The notes below the pieces were generated by a model. It did no database searches. It worked only from the letters and a program-made list of their open reading frames with translations, and had not been told where the DNA came from. Shown here piece after piece: positions 1 to 8,455 of a DNA stretch of 64,000 bases; position 1 is the stretch's first letter; every line of letters begins with the position of its first letter. The DNA lies in NCBI GenBank assembly GCA_050293315.1, contig JBNKMS010000012.1, positions 371,219 through 435,218 on the forward strand, in the 5' to 3' direction. A program made the position numbers and the translations under genes. The stretch is from CBFDBF01 sp050293315 (GTDB taxonomy: Bacteria > Pseudomonadota > Gammaproteobacteria > Chromatiales > Chromatiaceae).

Positions 1-548
1 AACTCCTGCGACAGGCGGCTATCCAGGTTGGCGGTCGGTTCATCTGCAATCAATACCTCTGGGTCATTGATCAGGGCGCGACAGATGGCAGTGCGCTGGG
101 CCTCACCCCCGGATAGAGATTCGATCTTTGCCTCCGCTCGGTTGCCAAGGTCAAATCTATGCAGCAGCTCCATGGCCTGCGTCTGTAGAGTGGCGTGGTC
201 CAGTCCAAGCGGATAGGCCGGTAGCATGACATTCTCCAGCACGCTCAGGCCTCTTATCAGATTGAATTGCTGAAAGATAAAGCCGAATGTGGTGCGGCGG
301 ATATCGGTCATGAACCGTTCAGGTAGTCCAGAGAGGATCAGCTCTCCTATGGTGATACGGCCCGATGTTGGGCGAGAGAGGCAGCCGATCATGGCCAGCA
401 GGGTGGTCTTGCCAGAGCCGCTTGGTCCCTTCAGGACCGTTATCTGGTTGGGCTGAATGGTCAGGTCTACCTCGCGGATGGCCCAGAACTCATTAGGTAG
501 CCCCTGATTGTATGCCTTACTTAGCTGTTTGAGTTTTATCGGTAGCAT
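1..548 (-). CDS. ABC transporter ATP-binding protein, LolD/MacB type (3' end outside window)
   Basis: About 182 residues are visible from the ATG at 548; the C-terminus runs off the left edge. It is the nucleotide-binding subunit that powers the FtsX-type permease encoded just upstream. Walker A GPSGSGKTT lies near residues 41-49, the Q-loop near 93, the signature LSGGE near 145-149 and Walker B VLIADE near 165-170, followed by PTANLD. The order and the ANLD D-loop are those of the LolD/MacB/FtsE class, which drives mechanotransmission or extrusion rather than solute import. The gap to the permease stop is 5 bases, so the two are surely co-transcribed. The substrate is not known; the NosL-like genes upstream suggest a role in periplasmic copper or cofactor handling, which is inference. 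The H-loop cannot be checked here. Confidence 0.9.
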   Translation of the reverse strand, partial: MLPIKLKQLSKAYNQGLPNEFWAIREVDLTIQPNQITVLKGPSGSGKTTLLAMIGCLSRPTSGRITIGELILSGLPERFMTDIRRTTFGFIFQQFNLIRGLSVLENVMLPAYPLGLDHATLQTQAMELLHRFDLGNRAEAKIESLSGGEAQRTAICRALINDPEVLIADEPTANLDSRLSQE

Positions 549-553
549 CGCAG

Positions 554-1687
554 TTACCGCATCACTGTATCTGGATCGGTTATGGCTGCTCGCCAGACAG
601 GAATGATGGTCGCTACCGTGTAGGGGAAGACCGTAAAGAAAAACAGGGTCGCGATCTGCAGGCCATCCACCAGTGGCAGCAGCTGAAACTCCGGGTAGAG
701 TACGGCCCAACCCTTTAGTACCGGTTCAAACAGGGCCGCCGATGAGTAGAATATATGCAGGTAGGCGGCGAGATAACCGAGCATAAAGGCGGTTAGAGAG
801 ATGATCGCCCCCTCCCAGAATTTCATCCGGATAAGGTCAGAGGTCTCCCAGCCAATCGCCTTCAAGATGCCCAGCTCTCGACGCTCTTCGGCGCTCAGAC
901 CGGATGCCTTGTCCCAGGCAAAGATGACGAAGGCGAGTATGGCGCCGACCAGCAGCACGAAGATTATCCCCTGGCGCCAGCTGAATATGGCGTCATAGGT
1001 GCGGACAATCTCATCCCGCATGATCGGGCGGGTATCGGGTAGTTTGAGTACCAGCTTCTCCGCTATTTTTCGCAGTTCACTCGGGTTGCGCGCCCTCACC
1101 GACAGGTCGTTGTAGTATCCCTCAGGGATGCTGAAGAAGTCCCTGAACTGCTGTTCTGACAGCAGAATAAGATCGCTGCTTACCAACTCTGAGGATGACT
1201 CCAGCAGCTCCGCTACGCGGAATGAGAAGGGGCGGCCATCGGCAGAGCGGAAAGAGAGGATATCCCCGACAGCCACACCCCTAGTCCGGGCAATACCGGC
1301 ACCGACGACGATATCCATAGCGTTGAGTTCCCGCTCTCGTGGCACCATCAGGGTGTAGTTGGCGCGTACGGCCGGGTCATAAAAATAGCCCCAGAGGCGT
1401 CCATGTAGCTCTGCTACGCCGCGTATTTCACCTATCTTCTGGATATAGTTCGCGGGGATCAGATCATGGCGGCCGGCCACCATCCGTTGCAGGATGATTT
1501 CGGGCGCATTCTCCAGGACCACCCTGGACTCGCTGCGTAGCGCCTGGGTGAACAGCATAACCGAGGCCAGCAGGAAGACGATTAGGCTGTATACCAGTAA
1601 TAGTCCCAGATTCTTGCCGGATCTGCGCAGCAGAGAGGCAAGGGTAAAGTCGATCAGGTAGCGCTGTTTACGGAACAGGTTGCTCAT
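554..1687 (-). CDS. FtsX/MacB-family ABC transporter permease
   Basis: A 377-residue inner-membrane protein. One membrane helix near residues 28-50 is followed by a ~180-residue periplasmic domain (MacB-PCD-like) and three more helices near 238-260, 292-315 and 340-366, the standard four-helix FtsX layout. The C-terminal AAITDPDTVMR resembles the usual end of this family. The ATG overlaps the stop of the upstream 98-residue gene by four bases, and the partner ATPase follows after 5 bases. Such transporters act on periplasmic or membrane-embedded substrates. In NosL-linked operons they are presumed to serve copper or cofactor delivery, but nothing in the protein names the substrate. Confidence 0.88.
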   Translation of the reverse strand: MSNLFRKQRYLIDFTLASLLRRSGKNLGLLLVYSLIVFLLASVMLFTQALRSESRVVLENAPEIILQRMVAGRHDLIPANYIQKIGEIRGVAELHGRLWGYFYDPAVRANYTLMVPRERELNAMDIVVGAGIARTRGVAVGDILSFRSADGRPFSFRVAELLESSSELVSSDLILLSEQQFRDFFSIPEGYYNDLSVRARNPSELRKIAEKLVLKLPDTRPIMRDEIVRTYDAIFSWRQGIIFVLLVGAILAFVIFAWDKASGLSAEERRELGILKAIGWETSDLIRMKFWEGAIISLTAFMLGYLAAYLHIFYSSAALFEPVLKGWAVLYPEFQLLPLVDGLQIATLFFFTVFPYTVATIIPVWRAAITDPDTVMR

Positions 1688-1980
1688 GGGGTCTGATGTA
1701 GATGGGTTGGTGGTTGTGCCAATGACCCGCTGGGAAAGTGCTCCATGGCAAAGGGGTGATCCTGGAAAGGGGTGTGTCGGTCAGCCTGGCTGAGATGACG
1801 GGTGTAGCGCGCCTCGGTAAACAGGGCAAGATCGGTCAACTCCAGCTCTGCTACCTGTCGCTGCATAGAGGCCAACCGCTCCCTGGCGCTGCTGCCACGA
1901 ATAGTCGCATCCACTAGCGATAGCAGCATCAGGGCCGAGAGCGCCCCCAGAGAGAGAAATAGCAGGCTTGATTTGCGCAT
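1684..1980 (-). CDS. small membrane-anchored protein of unknown function in the NosL/ABC operon
   Basis: A 98-residue protein if started at the ATG at 1980; an upstream in-frame ATG at 2013 would add 11 residues and destroy the signal-anchor look. The N-terminus (MRKSSLLFLSLGALSALMLL) is a signal anchor. A short coiled-coil-like segment follows, and the tail is rich in His, Phe and Pro (HPFAMEHFPSGSLAQPPTHLHQTP region). The stop overlaps the permease start (ATGA). I do not recognise the family. Its position between NosL and the permease, and the several His plus Met near the C-terminus, would suit a periplasmic metal-binding accessory, which is inference. Confidence 0.7.
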   Translation of the reverse strand: MRKSSLLFLSLGALSALMLLSLVDATIRGSSARERLASMQRQVAELELTDLALFTEARYTRHLSQADRHTPFQDHPFAMEHFPSGSLAQPPTHLHQTP

Positions 1981-2135
1981 AATAGTATCGAATCTACCAA
2001 ACTGGGTTGCCAATAGGTCTGAGAATTGATTTTATCAGGGTATTGCAGGTGATATACAGACCTGTAGTTCCCCATGACCGCAATATTAATGGGGTATATA
2101 GACCGGTGTTAATATCGAGCTATTATTAATATTTG

Positions 2136-2636
2136 CTATTCGAATTCACCATGATCAAGTTTCTGCAGTAACAGATAGGTTACATCAGCGAAGCGCAATA
2201 TCTTTTTACCGCCATGGTCACGCGAAAACTCTATCGCGTCCTCTTCGCTTGCCAGTGGGATAAGCTCGTGCCCCATCGGTCCCAGCACATCTGAGCCGAT
2301 AACATACCATGCACTGTGGGCATCTATCATAGATACGCTGTAGTACTCTGTTACCCCTATTGAGGCGATATCTTCGGCCTTGTGGCCGGGTGCCCATTTA
2401 GGCATATTCAGCAGATATTTAAATAGATCTTTGGCCCCATCGAAATGATGGGCATGTCCGTCCTTATAGAGGACTGTCCCGACCCAATCTGGATACTTCG
2501 CAACAAACATGCCGCACACCGGGCAGGTGTCTGTTGGACCTGGTTTCGGTAGATTTAACGACTCAGCCGCAAGCGTTGAAAACCACAGCAGAAGGATGAT
2601 AGCAATAAGTCGATTTAGAAGGGTATGTCTATTCAT
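2136..2636 (-). CDS. nosL: NosL-family copper-binding accessory protein
   Basis: A 166-residue exported protein with an N-terminal hydrophobic signal (residues ~9-25, LIAIILLLWFSTLAAE) and no lipobox cysteine, unlike classical NosL, which is a lipoprotein. The core CPVCGMFVAKYPDW near residues 38-51 is the NosL signature. The Cys and Met residues there are the expected Cu(I) ligands. In known systems NosL supplies copper to nitrous-oxide reductase. No nosZ is in view, so here it may serve another copper enzyme or a distant nosZ. It lies downstream of a second NosL-like gene and upstream of the ABC genes, all on the minus strand. Confidence 0.85.
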   Translation of the reverse strand: MNRHTLLNRLIAIILLLWFSTLAAESLNLPKPGPTDTCPVCGMFVAKYPDWVGTVLYKDGHAHHFDGAKDLFKYLLNMPKWAPGHKAEDIASIGVTEYYSVSMIDAHSAWYVIGSDVLGPMGHELIPLASEEDAIEFSRDHGGKKILRFADVTYLLLQKLDHGEFE

Positions 2637-2741
2637 GCGGACCTGTTGGTTCTAGAGGAGGATGGAATTGGGTCAGTTCAATGTGGTCGCCGTAGTGGTG
2701 GGAATCGCGCCCACCACTACGGTGGATAAAAAGAGGGCGTG

Positions 2742-3431
2742 TTAGCTCTCTTTCTTCATCATTTTTTCCATCATCTTTTTACGCTTCTCCAGGCGCATCT
2801 TTCTGATCATCATGGTCTCTTTTGCCATGTTGTTATAGACCGCTGATAGGGCGGCGTCAAAGTTGCCAAGTTCGCCACCGTTTTCCGCCTGAGCTGCCTT
2901 GGCGGCAGCAGCATCGGCAAATGCCATCTTGCTGTTGGCAGACATCGTGCCTTTGAGCTTGGAACCAATCAGGTAGGTGGCCTTATCCACCTCTACCATT
3001 GGCTTGATCTCTTCGCTTGAGCCAAAATCTGCGGCGTAGATGGCCTTCGGACCGCGATCCAGATTGAGTGTCAGACTGACGGCGGCACAGTGGATGGAGC
3101 AGGTGCCATCTGCCAGGTCGTCATCATAGTGGACCAGGTGGCGGCTGTGGTTCCACTTGGTGCGGCTCATGCCACAGTATGGGCAGTTGGCATATTTTTC
3201 CAGCTCATTCTCCAGAGGGGTTGGGTCTGGTGCCCCCTTTGGCATGAACTGGAGAGGGGTACCGTCATGTTCGCCTTTTTCGCCGGAGGCAGTGACCCAG
3301 CCCTTGCCTGGAATCATTGCGCCTGGACCGCTATTCGCAGCGGCGAAACTGATGGCGCTAAATCCGGCCAGGCCGCTTGCAGCCAGCATCTTCATGGCCT
3401 GACGGCGATCTATTACTGTTTTTTCTGACAT
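2742..3431 (-). CDS. NosL-like protein with twin-arginine-type signal and Met/Lys-rich tail
   Basis: A 229-residue protein. The N-terminus has DRRQAMKML followed by a hydrophobic stretch, a plausible Tat signal. CPYCGMSRTKW near residues 83-93 and CSIHC near 111-115 are the NosL-type metal-site motifs. The last ~30 residues (KETMMIRKMRLEKRKKMM...) are strongly basic and Met-rich, an unusual extension that could bind Cu(I) or be an artefact of composition. It is the first gene of the minus-strand operon leading to nosL and the ABC transporter. Tat export would imply folding or metal loading in the cytoplasm, which is inference. Confidence 0.8.
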   Translation of the reverse strand: MSEKTVIDRRQAMKMLAASGLAGFSAISFAAANSGPGAMIPGKGWVTASGEKGEHDGTPLQFMPKGAPDPTPLENELEKYANCPYCGMSRTKWNHSRHLVHYDDDLADGTCSIHCAAVSLTLNLDRGPKAIYAADFGSSEEIKPMVEVDKATYLIGSKLKGTMSANSKMAFADAAAAKAAQAENGGELGNFDAALSAVYNNMAKETMMIRKMRLEKRKKMMEKMMKKES

Positions 3432-3585
3432 GATATTTCCCTCTCTTATGATTACGCTGTTGTGATAATACTAAACGATATATATCAGCAAGTTATACTC
3501 TTGCCAACCGGTAATTTTTTACTGTGTTATAAGCCCTAAGGTTTTGTCTGAAGTGGGTGATATGCCGCATTATGTACACAATTGG

Positions 3586-4098
3586 CTACATTTCTGCAGG
3601 CCGAATAATCGCCTGCAGCTGGCCACACCCTTGATCCAGCTGCGGCCAGTCGCACTCCAATGTGAGATGCGCCAGGGTGGCCGTGGGTAGCAGTTTGCCA
3701 TCTGCCGGCCTAGGGATCTCCTGGTTTGCCAGGTACAGCAATAATCCCTCCAGCGATGGGTTGTGCCCAACCAGCATGACCCTGGTAGATCCTGGTGGCG
3801 ACCCTTGCAGTACGCTTAGAAGATCGTCGATAGAGGCGGAGTAGATACGTCTATCTCCGCTGATATGTTCCGCTGCAACGCCCATAGAGCGGCAGCATAG
3901 CTCCGTGGTCATTTCAGCCCGCCTGGCGGGGGAGGTGACTACGTGGGTTGGCACCAGCTCTTGTTGTGACAGCCAGTTTCCAACCTGTTCGGCATTGCGT
4001 CTGCCACGCTCTTTCAGTGGCCTCTGGAAATCATCGACATGATTACTCCAGTCCGATTTGCCGTGGCGTAGAATCAGCAGTTCGTAAGTTTGGGTCAT
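3586..4098 (-). CDS. sixA: phosphohistidine phosphatase SixA
   Basis: A 170-residue single-domain histidine phosphatase. The catalytic LILRHGKSDW near residues 8-17 has the RHG nucleophile motif. A second-half VGHNPSLE contains the other conserved His, and the basic TSPARRA follows the family pattern. SixA removes phosphate from His on HPt domains or on phosphotransferase-system proteins, in the cytoplasm. The window also encodes a hybrid kinase with an HPt domain (13574-17470), a conceivable but unproven substrate. It stands alone between the NosL operon and cytochrome c4. Confidence 0.9.
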   Translation of the reverse strand: MTQTYELLILRHGKSDWSNHVDDFQRPLKERGRRNAEQVGNWLSQQELVPTHVVTSPARRAEMTTELCCRSMGVAAEHISGDRRIYSASIDDLLSVLQGSPPGSTRVMLVGHNPSLEGLLLYLANQEIPRPADGKLLPTATLAHLTLECDWPQLDQGCGQLQAIIRPAEM

Positions 4099-4389
4099 AC
4101 CCTTTTACCTCGACCTGTTTTCAATCAGCCCTCATTCCAGCATTGTGGAGATTCAGTTCTGGCGGCCGTTGTCGCCGCTTACGCCATTGTTAAGCAGGAT
4201 GACAGCCGCGTCCAGCCCTGATACCGCCAGCAGACTATTTGGACCCTGGTAGGTGGCTGGATTGGGGGTCTAGATGCCCAGATTTTGATCGTGATTTGAC
4301 CGGACAACCGCCATTCTGGTATATATGTGCGCTTCATGATATTGCACGGTGTGTCGGGGGTGTCCCGGCGGATCTGGCTGCGGAGAATA

Positions 4390-5010
4390 ATGGGTTTGAC
4401 TATGAATAAGTGGCTATTGGCAGCTTCTATTAGCATGATTTTGGTGACCACCGGCCTACAGGCCGCTGGGGATGCGGAGGCCGGTAAGGCCAAGTCCGCT
4501 GTCTGTATGGCGTGTCACGGTGCGGACGGTAACAGTGTGACTCCGATCTGGCCCAAGCTTGCGGGTCAGCACGAAGAGTATATTAAAAAGCAGTTAAACG
4601 ACTTCAGGGCCGATAGGCGAGCTGATGGCATGATGACCCCACAGGCGAAGATGCTTCAGAGCGATCAGGACGTGGCTGATTTGGCCGCTTATTTTTCTTC
4701 TCAGAAGCAAATCGGCGGGGTTGCCGTTGCGGACATGGCCAAGCTTGGATCGAAGATCTACCGGGGTGGCAACAGTGCCACCGGGGTTGCCGCCTGTATG
4801 GCCTGTCATGGACCCAAAGGTGTGGGTAATCCGGCGGCCAATTATCCCCGAATAAGCGGCCAGCATGCTACCTATGTAGATAAGGCGCTAAAGGACTTCC
4901 GTGACAACAAGCGCACGAATGACAATCAGGGTATGATGCAAGCCGTAACCCGCAACATGAGCGACGAAGAGATTGCCGCTGTGGCCCAGTACATACAGGG
5001 TCTCCATTAG
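4390..5010 (+). CDS. dihaem cytochrome c4
   Basis: A periplasmic electron carrier of about 206 residues with a signal peptide and two tandem class-I cytochrome domains. Each has a CMACHG haem site (VCMACHGADG and ACMACHGPKG), and each has a downstream Met ligand region (DGMMTPQ, NQGMMQAV). The ATG at 4390 has GGAG four to five bases upstream; the ATG at 4402 (MNKWLL) gives a tidier signal peptide and is equally possible. Cytochrome c4 passes electrons from the bc1 complex to terminal oxidases or other acceptors. The gene is followed by a strong terminator and then by dsbA, the same neighbour order as in Pseudomonas. Confidence 0.93.
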   Translation: MGLTMNKWLLAASISMILVTTGLQAAGDAEAGKAKSAVCMACHGADGNSVTPIWPKLAGQHEEYIKKQLNDFRADRRADGMMTPQAKMLQSDQDVADLAAYFSSQKQIGGVAVADMAKLGSKIYRGGNSATGVAACMACHGPKGVGNPAANYPRISGQHATYVDKALKDFRDNKRTNDNQGMMQAVTRNMSDEEIAAVAQYIQGLH

Positions 5011-5039
5011 CAGTCAGTTGCAGCAGGACACGATATGAA

Positions 5040-5062
5040 GGCGGCCATTGGCCGCCTTTTTA
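5040..5062 (+). terminator. Rho-independent terminator of cytochrome c4
   Basis: A perfect 7-bp GC stem GGCGGCC/GGCCGCC with a three-base ATT loop is followed at once by TTTTTATT. It begins 29 bases after the cytochrome c4 stop codon. Confidence 0.92.
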
Positions 5063-5320
5063 TTAGGTGGTTGTGAACCCAATGTCCCTCTGCGGGTCAT
5101 ACAGATGTAGTCTCTGATTGGAGTGGCCACAGGCTTGAGAGTAAGATCCGATATCGGGTTACCTTGGTGGCGGACCTGGATTTGGCGTTATGCTGCGCTG
5201 ACAGGCATTCTGTCGGTGTCAGAGTGGCGATTGAGATAGGGGCGCCAAGGGAAACTTTTTTAGGATGCCCTAAAGATTGTGGGTGTTTCTGCCGCAGACT
5301 TACCAAGTAGGGGAAGAGAA
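5063..5320. other. intergenic region between cytochrome c4 terminator and dsbA
   Basis: No plausible gene is seen. The region holds the dsbA ribosome site (gggaagaga at 5311-5319) and presumably its promoter, but I see no convincing -35/-10 pair or repeat. Confidence 0.5.
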
Positions 5321-5953
5321 ATGAAGAAGAGCTATCTGATTATCTGTTTACTGTTGCTGCCTTTGATATCTCTGGCGGCTCCCAAGTATGAGGAGGATAT
5401 CCACTACTCATCTGTCATTCCGGAGCAGCCTGGAGGAGAGGGGCAGCGGGTAAAGGTGATGGAGTTTTTCTGGTACGGATGTATTCACTGCTACAGGCTT
5501 GAGCCGTACCTCAAGGACTGGTTGAAAAACAAACCAGGATATGTGGAGATGGTAAGGGTGCCGGCGATGTTGCATCGTCCTGATGGGCAGCTGCATGCCA
5601 AGACCTTCTACGCCCTCAAACTGATGCAGGTCGATGCATCTATCCACGAAAAGATATTTCATGCCGTCCAGGAGGAGAAAAAGAGATTGGACACGGTTGA
5701 TGAGATGGCGGAGTTTCTTGGTCAACACGGTGTTGATACTGCAGCATACCGTAATGCCATGAACTCTTTCGCGGTGCAGACCCAGGTCAGGCGGGCGGGA
5801 ATTATGGCGCAGCGGTTCGATGTGAGGGCGGTTCCGGCTTTGGGGATAGATGGAAAATATTTGATTAGTGGACTGGAGGGTCCTACTACTATTGAGGTTA
5901 TGAATTATCTGATCGAGAGGGTGCGGCAGGAGAAGGCAGCCACGAAAAAATGA
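5321..5953 (+). CDS. dsbA: thiol:disulfide interchange protein DsbA with CIHC active site
   Basis: A 210-residue periplasmic oxidoreductase with a signal peptide (MKKSYLIICLLLLPLISLAA). The thioredoxin-fold active site is FFWYGCIHCYRLEPY, so the canonical CPHC dipeptide PH is replaced by IH. The cis-proline loop is RAVPALGI. DsbA oxidises cysteine pairs in exported proteins, including apo-cytochromes c. I chose the ATG at 5321 because a ribosome site lies directly upstream and the signal peptide starts there. The next genes are an EEP-family hydrolase and a diguanylate cyclase, an order conserved with Pseudomonas. The dipeptide change should alter redox potential, which is inference from known CXXC variants. 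Confidence 0.93.
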   Translation: MKKSYLIICLLLLPLISLAAPKYEEDIHYSSVIPEQPGGEGQRVKVMEFFWYGCIHCYRLEPYLKDWLKNKPGYVEMVRVPAMLHRPDGQLHAKTFYALKLMQVDASIHEKIFHAVQEEKKRLDTVDEMAEFLGQHGVDTAAYRNAMNSFAVQTQVRRAGIMAQRFDVRAVPALGIDGKYLISGLEGPTTIEVMNYLIERVRQEKAATKK

Positions 5954-5985
5954 TTCAGTATGTATAGATTGGGAGAGTAGGTGAC

Positions 5986-6756
5986 GTGACAGAAGTTGAT
6001 TCCAGGCGGTTACGGATATTGAGTTACAACATCCAGGCGGGGGTAGATATGCAGCGCTACCGCCAATATGTAACCCACAGCTGGAAGCATATATTACCGC
6101 ATCGAGAGCGGTTGCTTAATTTGAACCGAATAGCCGCGCTGTTGCATGAGTATGATCTGGTGGGGTTGCAGGAAGTAGATTCTGGCAGCCTGCGGAGCGG
6201 TTTTGTGGATCAGACAGAATATCTCGCTCATCAGGCGAATTTTCCCTACTGGTACAAACAGATAAACCGTAATCTGGGACGGTTGGCACAGCATAGCAAC
6301 GGGTTGTTGAGTAGGCAGCGACCACAGATGGTGGTCGAGGCCAAGCTGCCTGGGCTGCCAGGACGAGGCGCAATCTTTGCGCACTATGGCGGCGGCGTGG
6401 ATAGTGTGGTTGTCTGCATTATTCATCTCTCTCTGGGGCGGCGGGCGCGGATGCGGCAGATGGAGTACATCGGAGAGCGCTTGCAGGATTATCGTCATGT
6501 TGTGGTGATGGGGGATCTCAACTGCAGTTGTGATTCGCCGGAGGTTAAGGTGCTGATGTCTCGCGCGGATCTGCGGGAGTCATCCTGTAAGCTGAATACA
6601 TTTCCCAGTTGGAGGCCGATACGTAAGTTGGATCATATCCTGGTATCCACCTCACTGGAGATCGAGAATCCCAGGGTTGTTGATTATCCACTTTCAGATC
6701 ATCTGCCTATAGGGATCGATATAATTATTCCCCAGGAGATCAATCTGGCTGCATAG
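5986..6756 (+). CDS. endonuclease/exonuclease/phosphatase (EEP) family protein
   Basis: A 256-residue protein starting at GTG 5986 with gggagag upstream. EEP-fold landmarks are present in order: LSYNIQAG near residue 10 (Asn ligand), GLQEVDSG near 58 (metal-binding Glu), VVMGDLNCS near 175 (Asp/Asn pair) and a terminal YPLSDHLPIGID (catalytic Asp-His). This is a Mg-dependent phosphodiesterase or phosphatase fold. The true substrate is unknown; family members cut DNA, RNA or lipid head groups. No signal peptide is seen. It sits between dsbA and dgcP with a ten-base gap to the latter, matching the neighbourhood of the Pseudomonas homologue. Confidence 0.85.
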   Translation: MTEVDSRRLRILSYNIQAGVDMQRYRQYVTHSWKHILPHRERLLNLNRIAALLHEYDLVGLQEVDSGSLRSGFVDQTEYLAHQANFPYWYKQINRNLGRLAQHSNGLLSRQRPQMVVEAKLPGLPGRGAIFAHYGGGVDSVVVCIIHLSLGRRARMRQMEYIGERLQDYRHVVVMGDLNCSCDSPEVKVLMSRADLRESSCKLNTFPSWRPIRKLDHILVSTSLEIENPRVVDYPLSDHLPIGIDIIIPQEINLAA

Positions 6757-6765
6757 GAGAGTTTG

Positions 6766-8352
6766 GTGGCGCAAGTCTCAGACTGGAAAGTCAAGTACAT
6801 GGACCTGCTGCAGCAGCAGGATGATCTCGAGAGCGAGCACAAAAATAGCGATAAAGTTTTATGCCGTACTATTGTCCGTATCGCTCTGGCTACCAGCGGA
6901 CTTGACCCGCGGCTTGATCCCCACCTGAACAGACTTCGCGATGTGGTACGCAAAGGCGAGATCACTCAGGGCGCACTGCGTCAGATTACTAATTTTTCCG
7001 AGGCCCTAATTCGTGCTGGTGATGATACCAGGCCTGCCGCAAGCGGCAGCCGTAGCGGTGGGGCCAACGATCTGTTTCAACGTATTCTGGACCACTCCAA
7101 ACTTAAAGGTAGAGATGCAGGAAGACTCAAGCGGATAGGTAAGCAGTTACTGGCAGATCCGGCATCAGCTACAAATGAAAAACTGGATGAGCTGTTACAG
7201 TTGCTGACGAAGGATTATCTCCCAAAGGATGAGCGGGGCGATAGCGGTCCTGGATTGATGGGGCGACTCCTGGGGCGCAAGACAGATAGCGCACAGCAAC
7301 AGCAGAGTGAGGTGACGCATAAAGGCGAGTCGGTAAAACAGCTACTTACTCTATTAATCAAGCTCAACTGGCCGGAGCAGTTCGAGCATGATATCGCCTC
7401 TCTGGAGAAGATGCTGGCGCAGCAGGTTACTCCGGAAGTGGTGGATATTGTGGTGCAGAATCTGACTAAAGTGGTTTCAGCTGTTTTGGGTGACCTTCAG
7501 TTTGAGACCAAGGCCACCAGCGACTTTTTAGCAGACCTAACAACACGTCTTAAAGAGCTGGATAAGTATGTATTGGGTGGCCACTCGTCACTTAAGGCAT
7601 CACTGCAGAGTGGGCGTGATCTGGATCGCGAGGTAAAGCGTCAGGTGGGAGAGATTGAGAGTAGTGTCAAGGGCGCTACCGATCTGCAGCGGGAGGTGTC
7701 CGGTTATATCGATAAAATCCGTGTTCACATGGATGAGCATCTTAAGGCCGCAGAAGCGCGCTATAAAGAGTCCTTGAAGAACGAGAAAAGCCTCTATCAG
7801 GAGTTGATGCAGGTTAAGCAGGAGGCTAACGTGTTGCGCCAAAAGATTGAAGAGGCGCACGCACGCTCAACCCTGGATGCTGTAACTAATCTGCCTAACC
7901 GCAAGGCATACGATGAGCGCCTGGCAGAAGAGTTCTCTCGCTGGGAGCGATACGATACCCCTCTGGTGATCATGGTGTGGGATCTGGACGATTTCAAGCA
8001 GGTCAACGACCGTTTTGGGCATCAGGCAGGAGACAAGGCCTTGAACGTGGTTGGTCAGATCCTAAAGCAACGCCTGCGAAAGACCGATTTTGTTGCACGT
8101 TATGGGGGCGAGGAGTTTGTCATGCTGTTCTCAGGTGCCCACATAGATCAGGCCTATGCTATGGCCGAGGAGATTCGTGAAGCGGTCGCAAAAAGTCCAT
8201 TCCACTCTGGACCGAAGCGTGTAGTGCTGACTATCTCTTGCGGTATGAGTGAGTTCCATAAGGGCGATACTCCAAAGAAGGTATTCAAGCGGGCTGATGA
8301 TGCGCTCTACCTGGCCAAACAAAACGGTAAAAATTGCTGCCAGAAGGGTTGA
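6766..8352 (+). CDS. dgcP: diguanylate cyclase, DgcP-like
   Basis: About 528 residues. The first ~350 are helical and coiled-coil, with no membrane segment. The C-terminal ~165 residues form a GGDEF domain with active site RYGGEEFVML. Five residues before it, RKTD supplies a product-inhibition I-site (RxxD). It makes c-di-GMP from GTP in the cytoplasm. GTG at 6766 is preferred over the adjacent TTG at 6763 because of the aggaga just upstream. The order cytochrome c4-dsbA-EEP-cyclase matches that of Pseudomonas DgcP, a pole-localised cyclase affecting pili and motility. Carrying that role across is inference. Confidence 0.88.
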   Translation: MAQVSDWKVKYMDLLQQQDDLESEHKNSDKVLCRTIVRIALATSGLDPRLDPHLNRLRDVVRKGEITQGALRQITNFSEALIRAGDDTRPAASGSRSGGANDLFQRILDHSKLKGRDAGRLKRIGKQLLADPASATNEKLDELLQLLTKDYLPKDERGDSGPGLMGRLLGRKTDSAQQQQSEVTHKGESVKQLLTLLIKLNWPEQFEHDIASLEKMLAQQVTPEVVDIVVQNLTKVVSAVLGDLQFETKATSDFLADLTTRLKELDKYVLGGHSSLKASLQSGRDLDREVKRQVGEIESSVKGATDLQREVSGYIDKIRVHMDEHLKAAEARYKESLKNEKSLYQELMQVKQEANVLRQKIEEAHARSTLDAVTNLPNRKAYDERLAEEFSRWERYDTPLVIMVWDLDDFKQVNDRFGHQAGDKALNVVGQILKQRLRKTDFVARYGGEEFVMLFSGAHIDQAYAMAEEIREAVAKSPFHSGPKRVVLTISCGMSEFHKGDTPKKVFKRADDALYLAKQNGKNCCQKG

Positions 8353-8455
8353 GTAGCACCATCATATAACCTCCTCTGGGATCTCGACTAATCCGTGATT
8401 ACAGCGGCGCTGTATGTGGTACTATGGCCTCCCTTTTCTGGTGGGTGGCAACTTC

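Noticed and set aside
3476..3488. FNR-like half-palindrome CGAT-ATAT-ATCAG upstream of the first NosL-like gene
   Set aside because: Only the GAT/ATC cores match; flanking bases differ, and the position relative to a possible -10 does not fit usual activation spacing.
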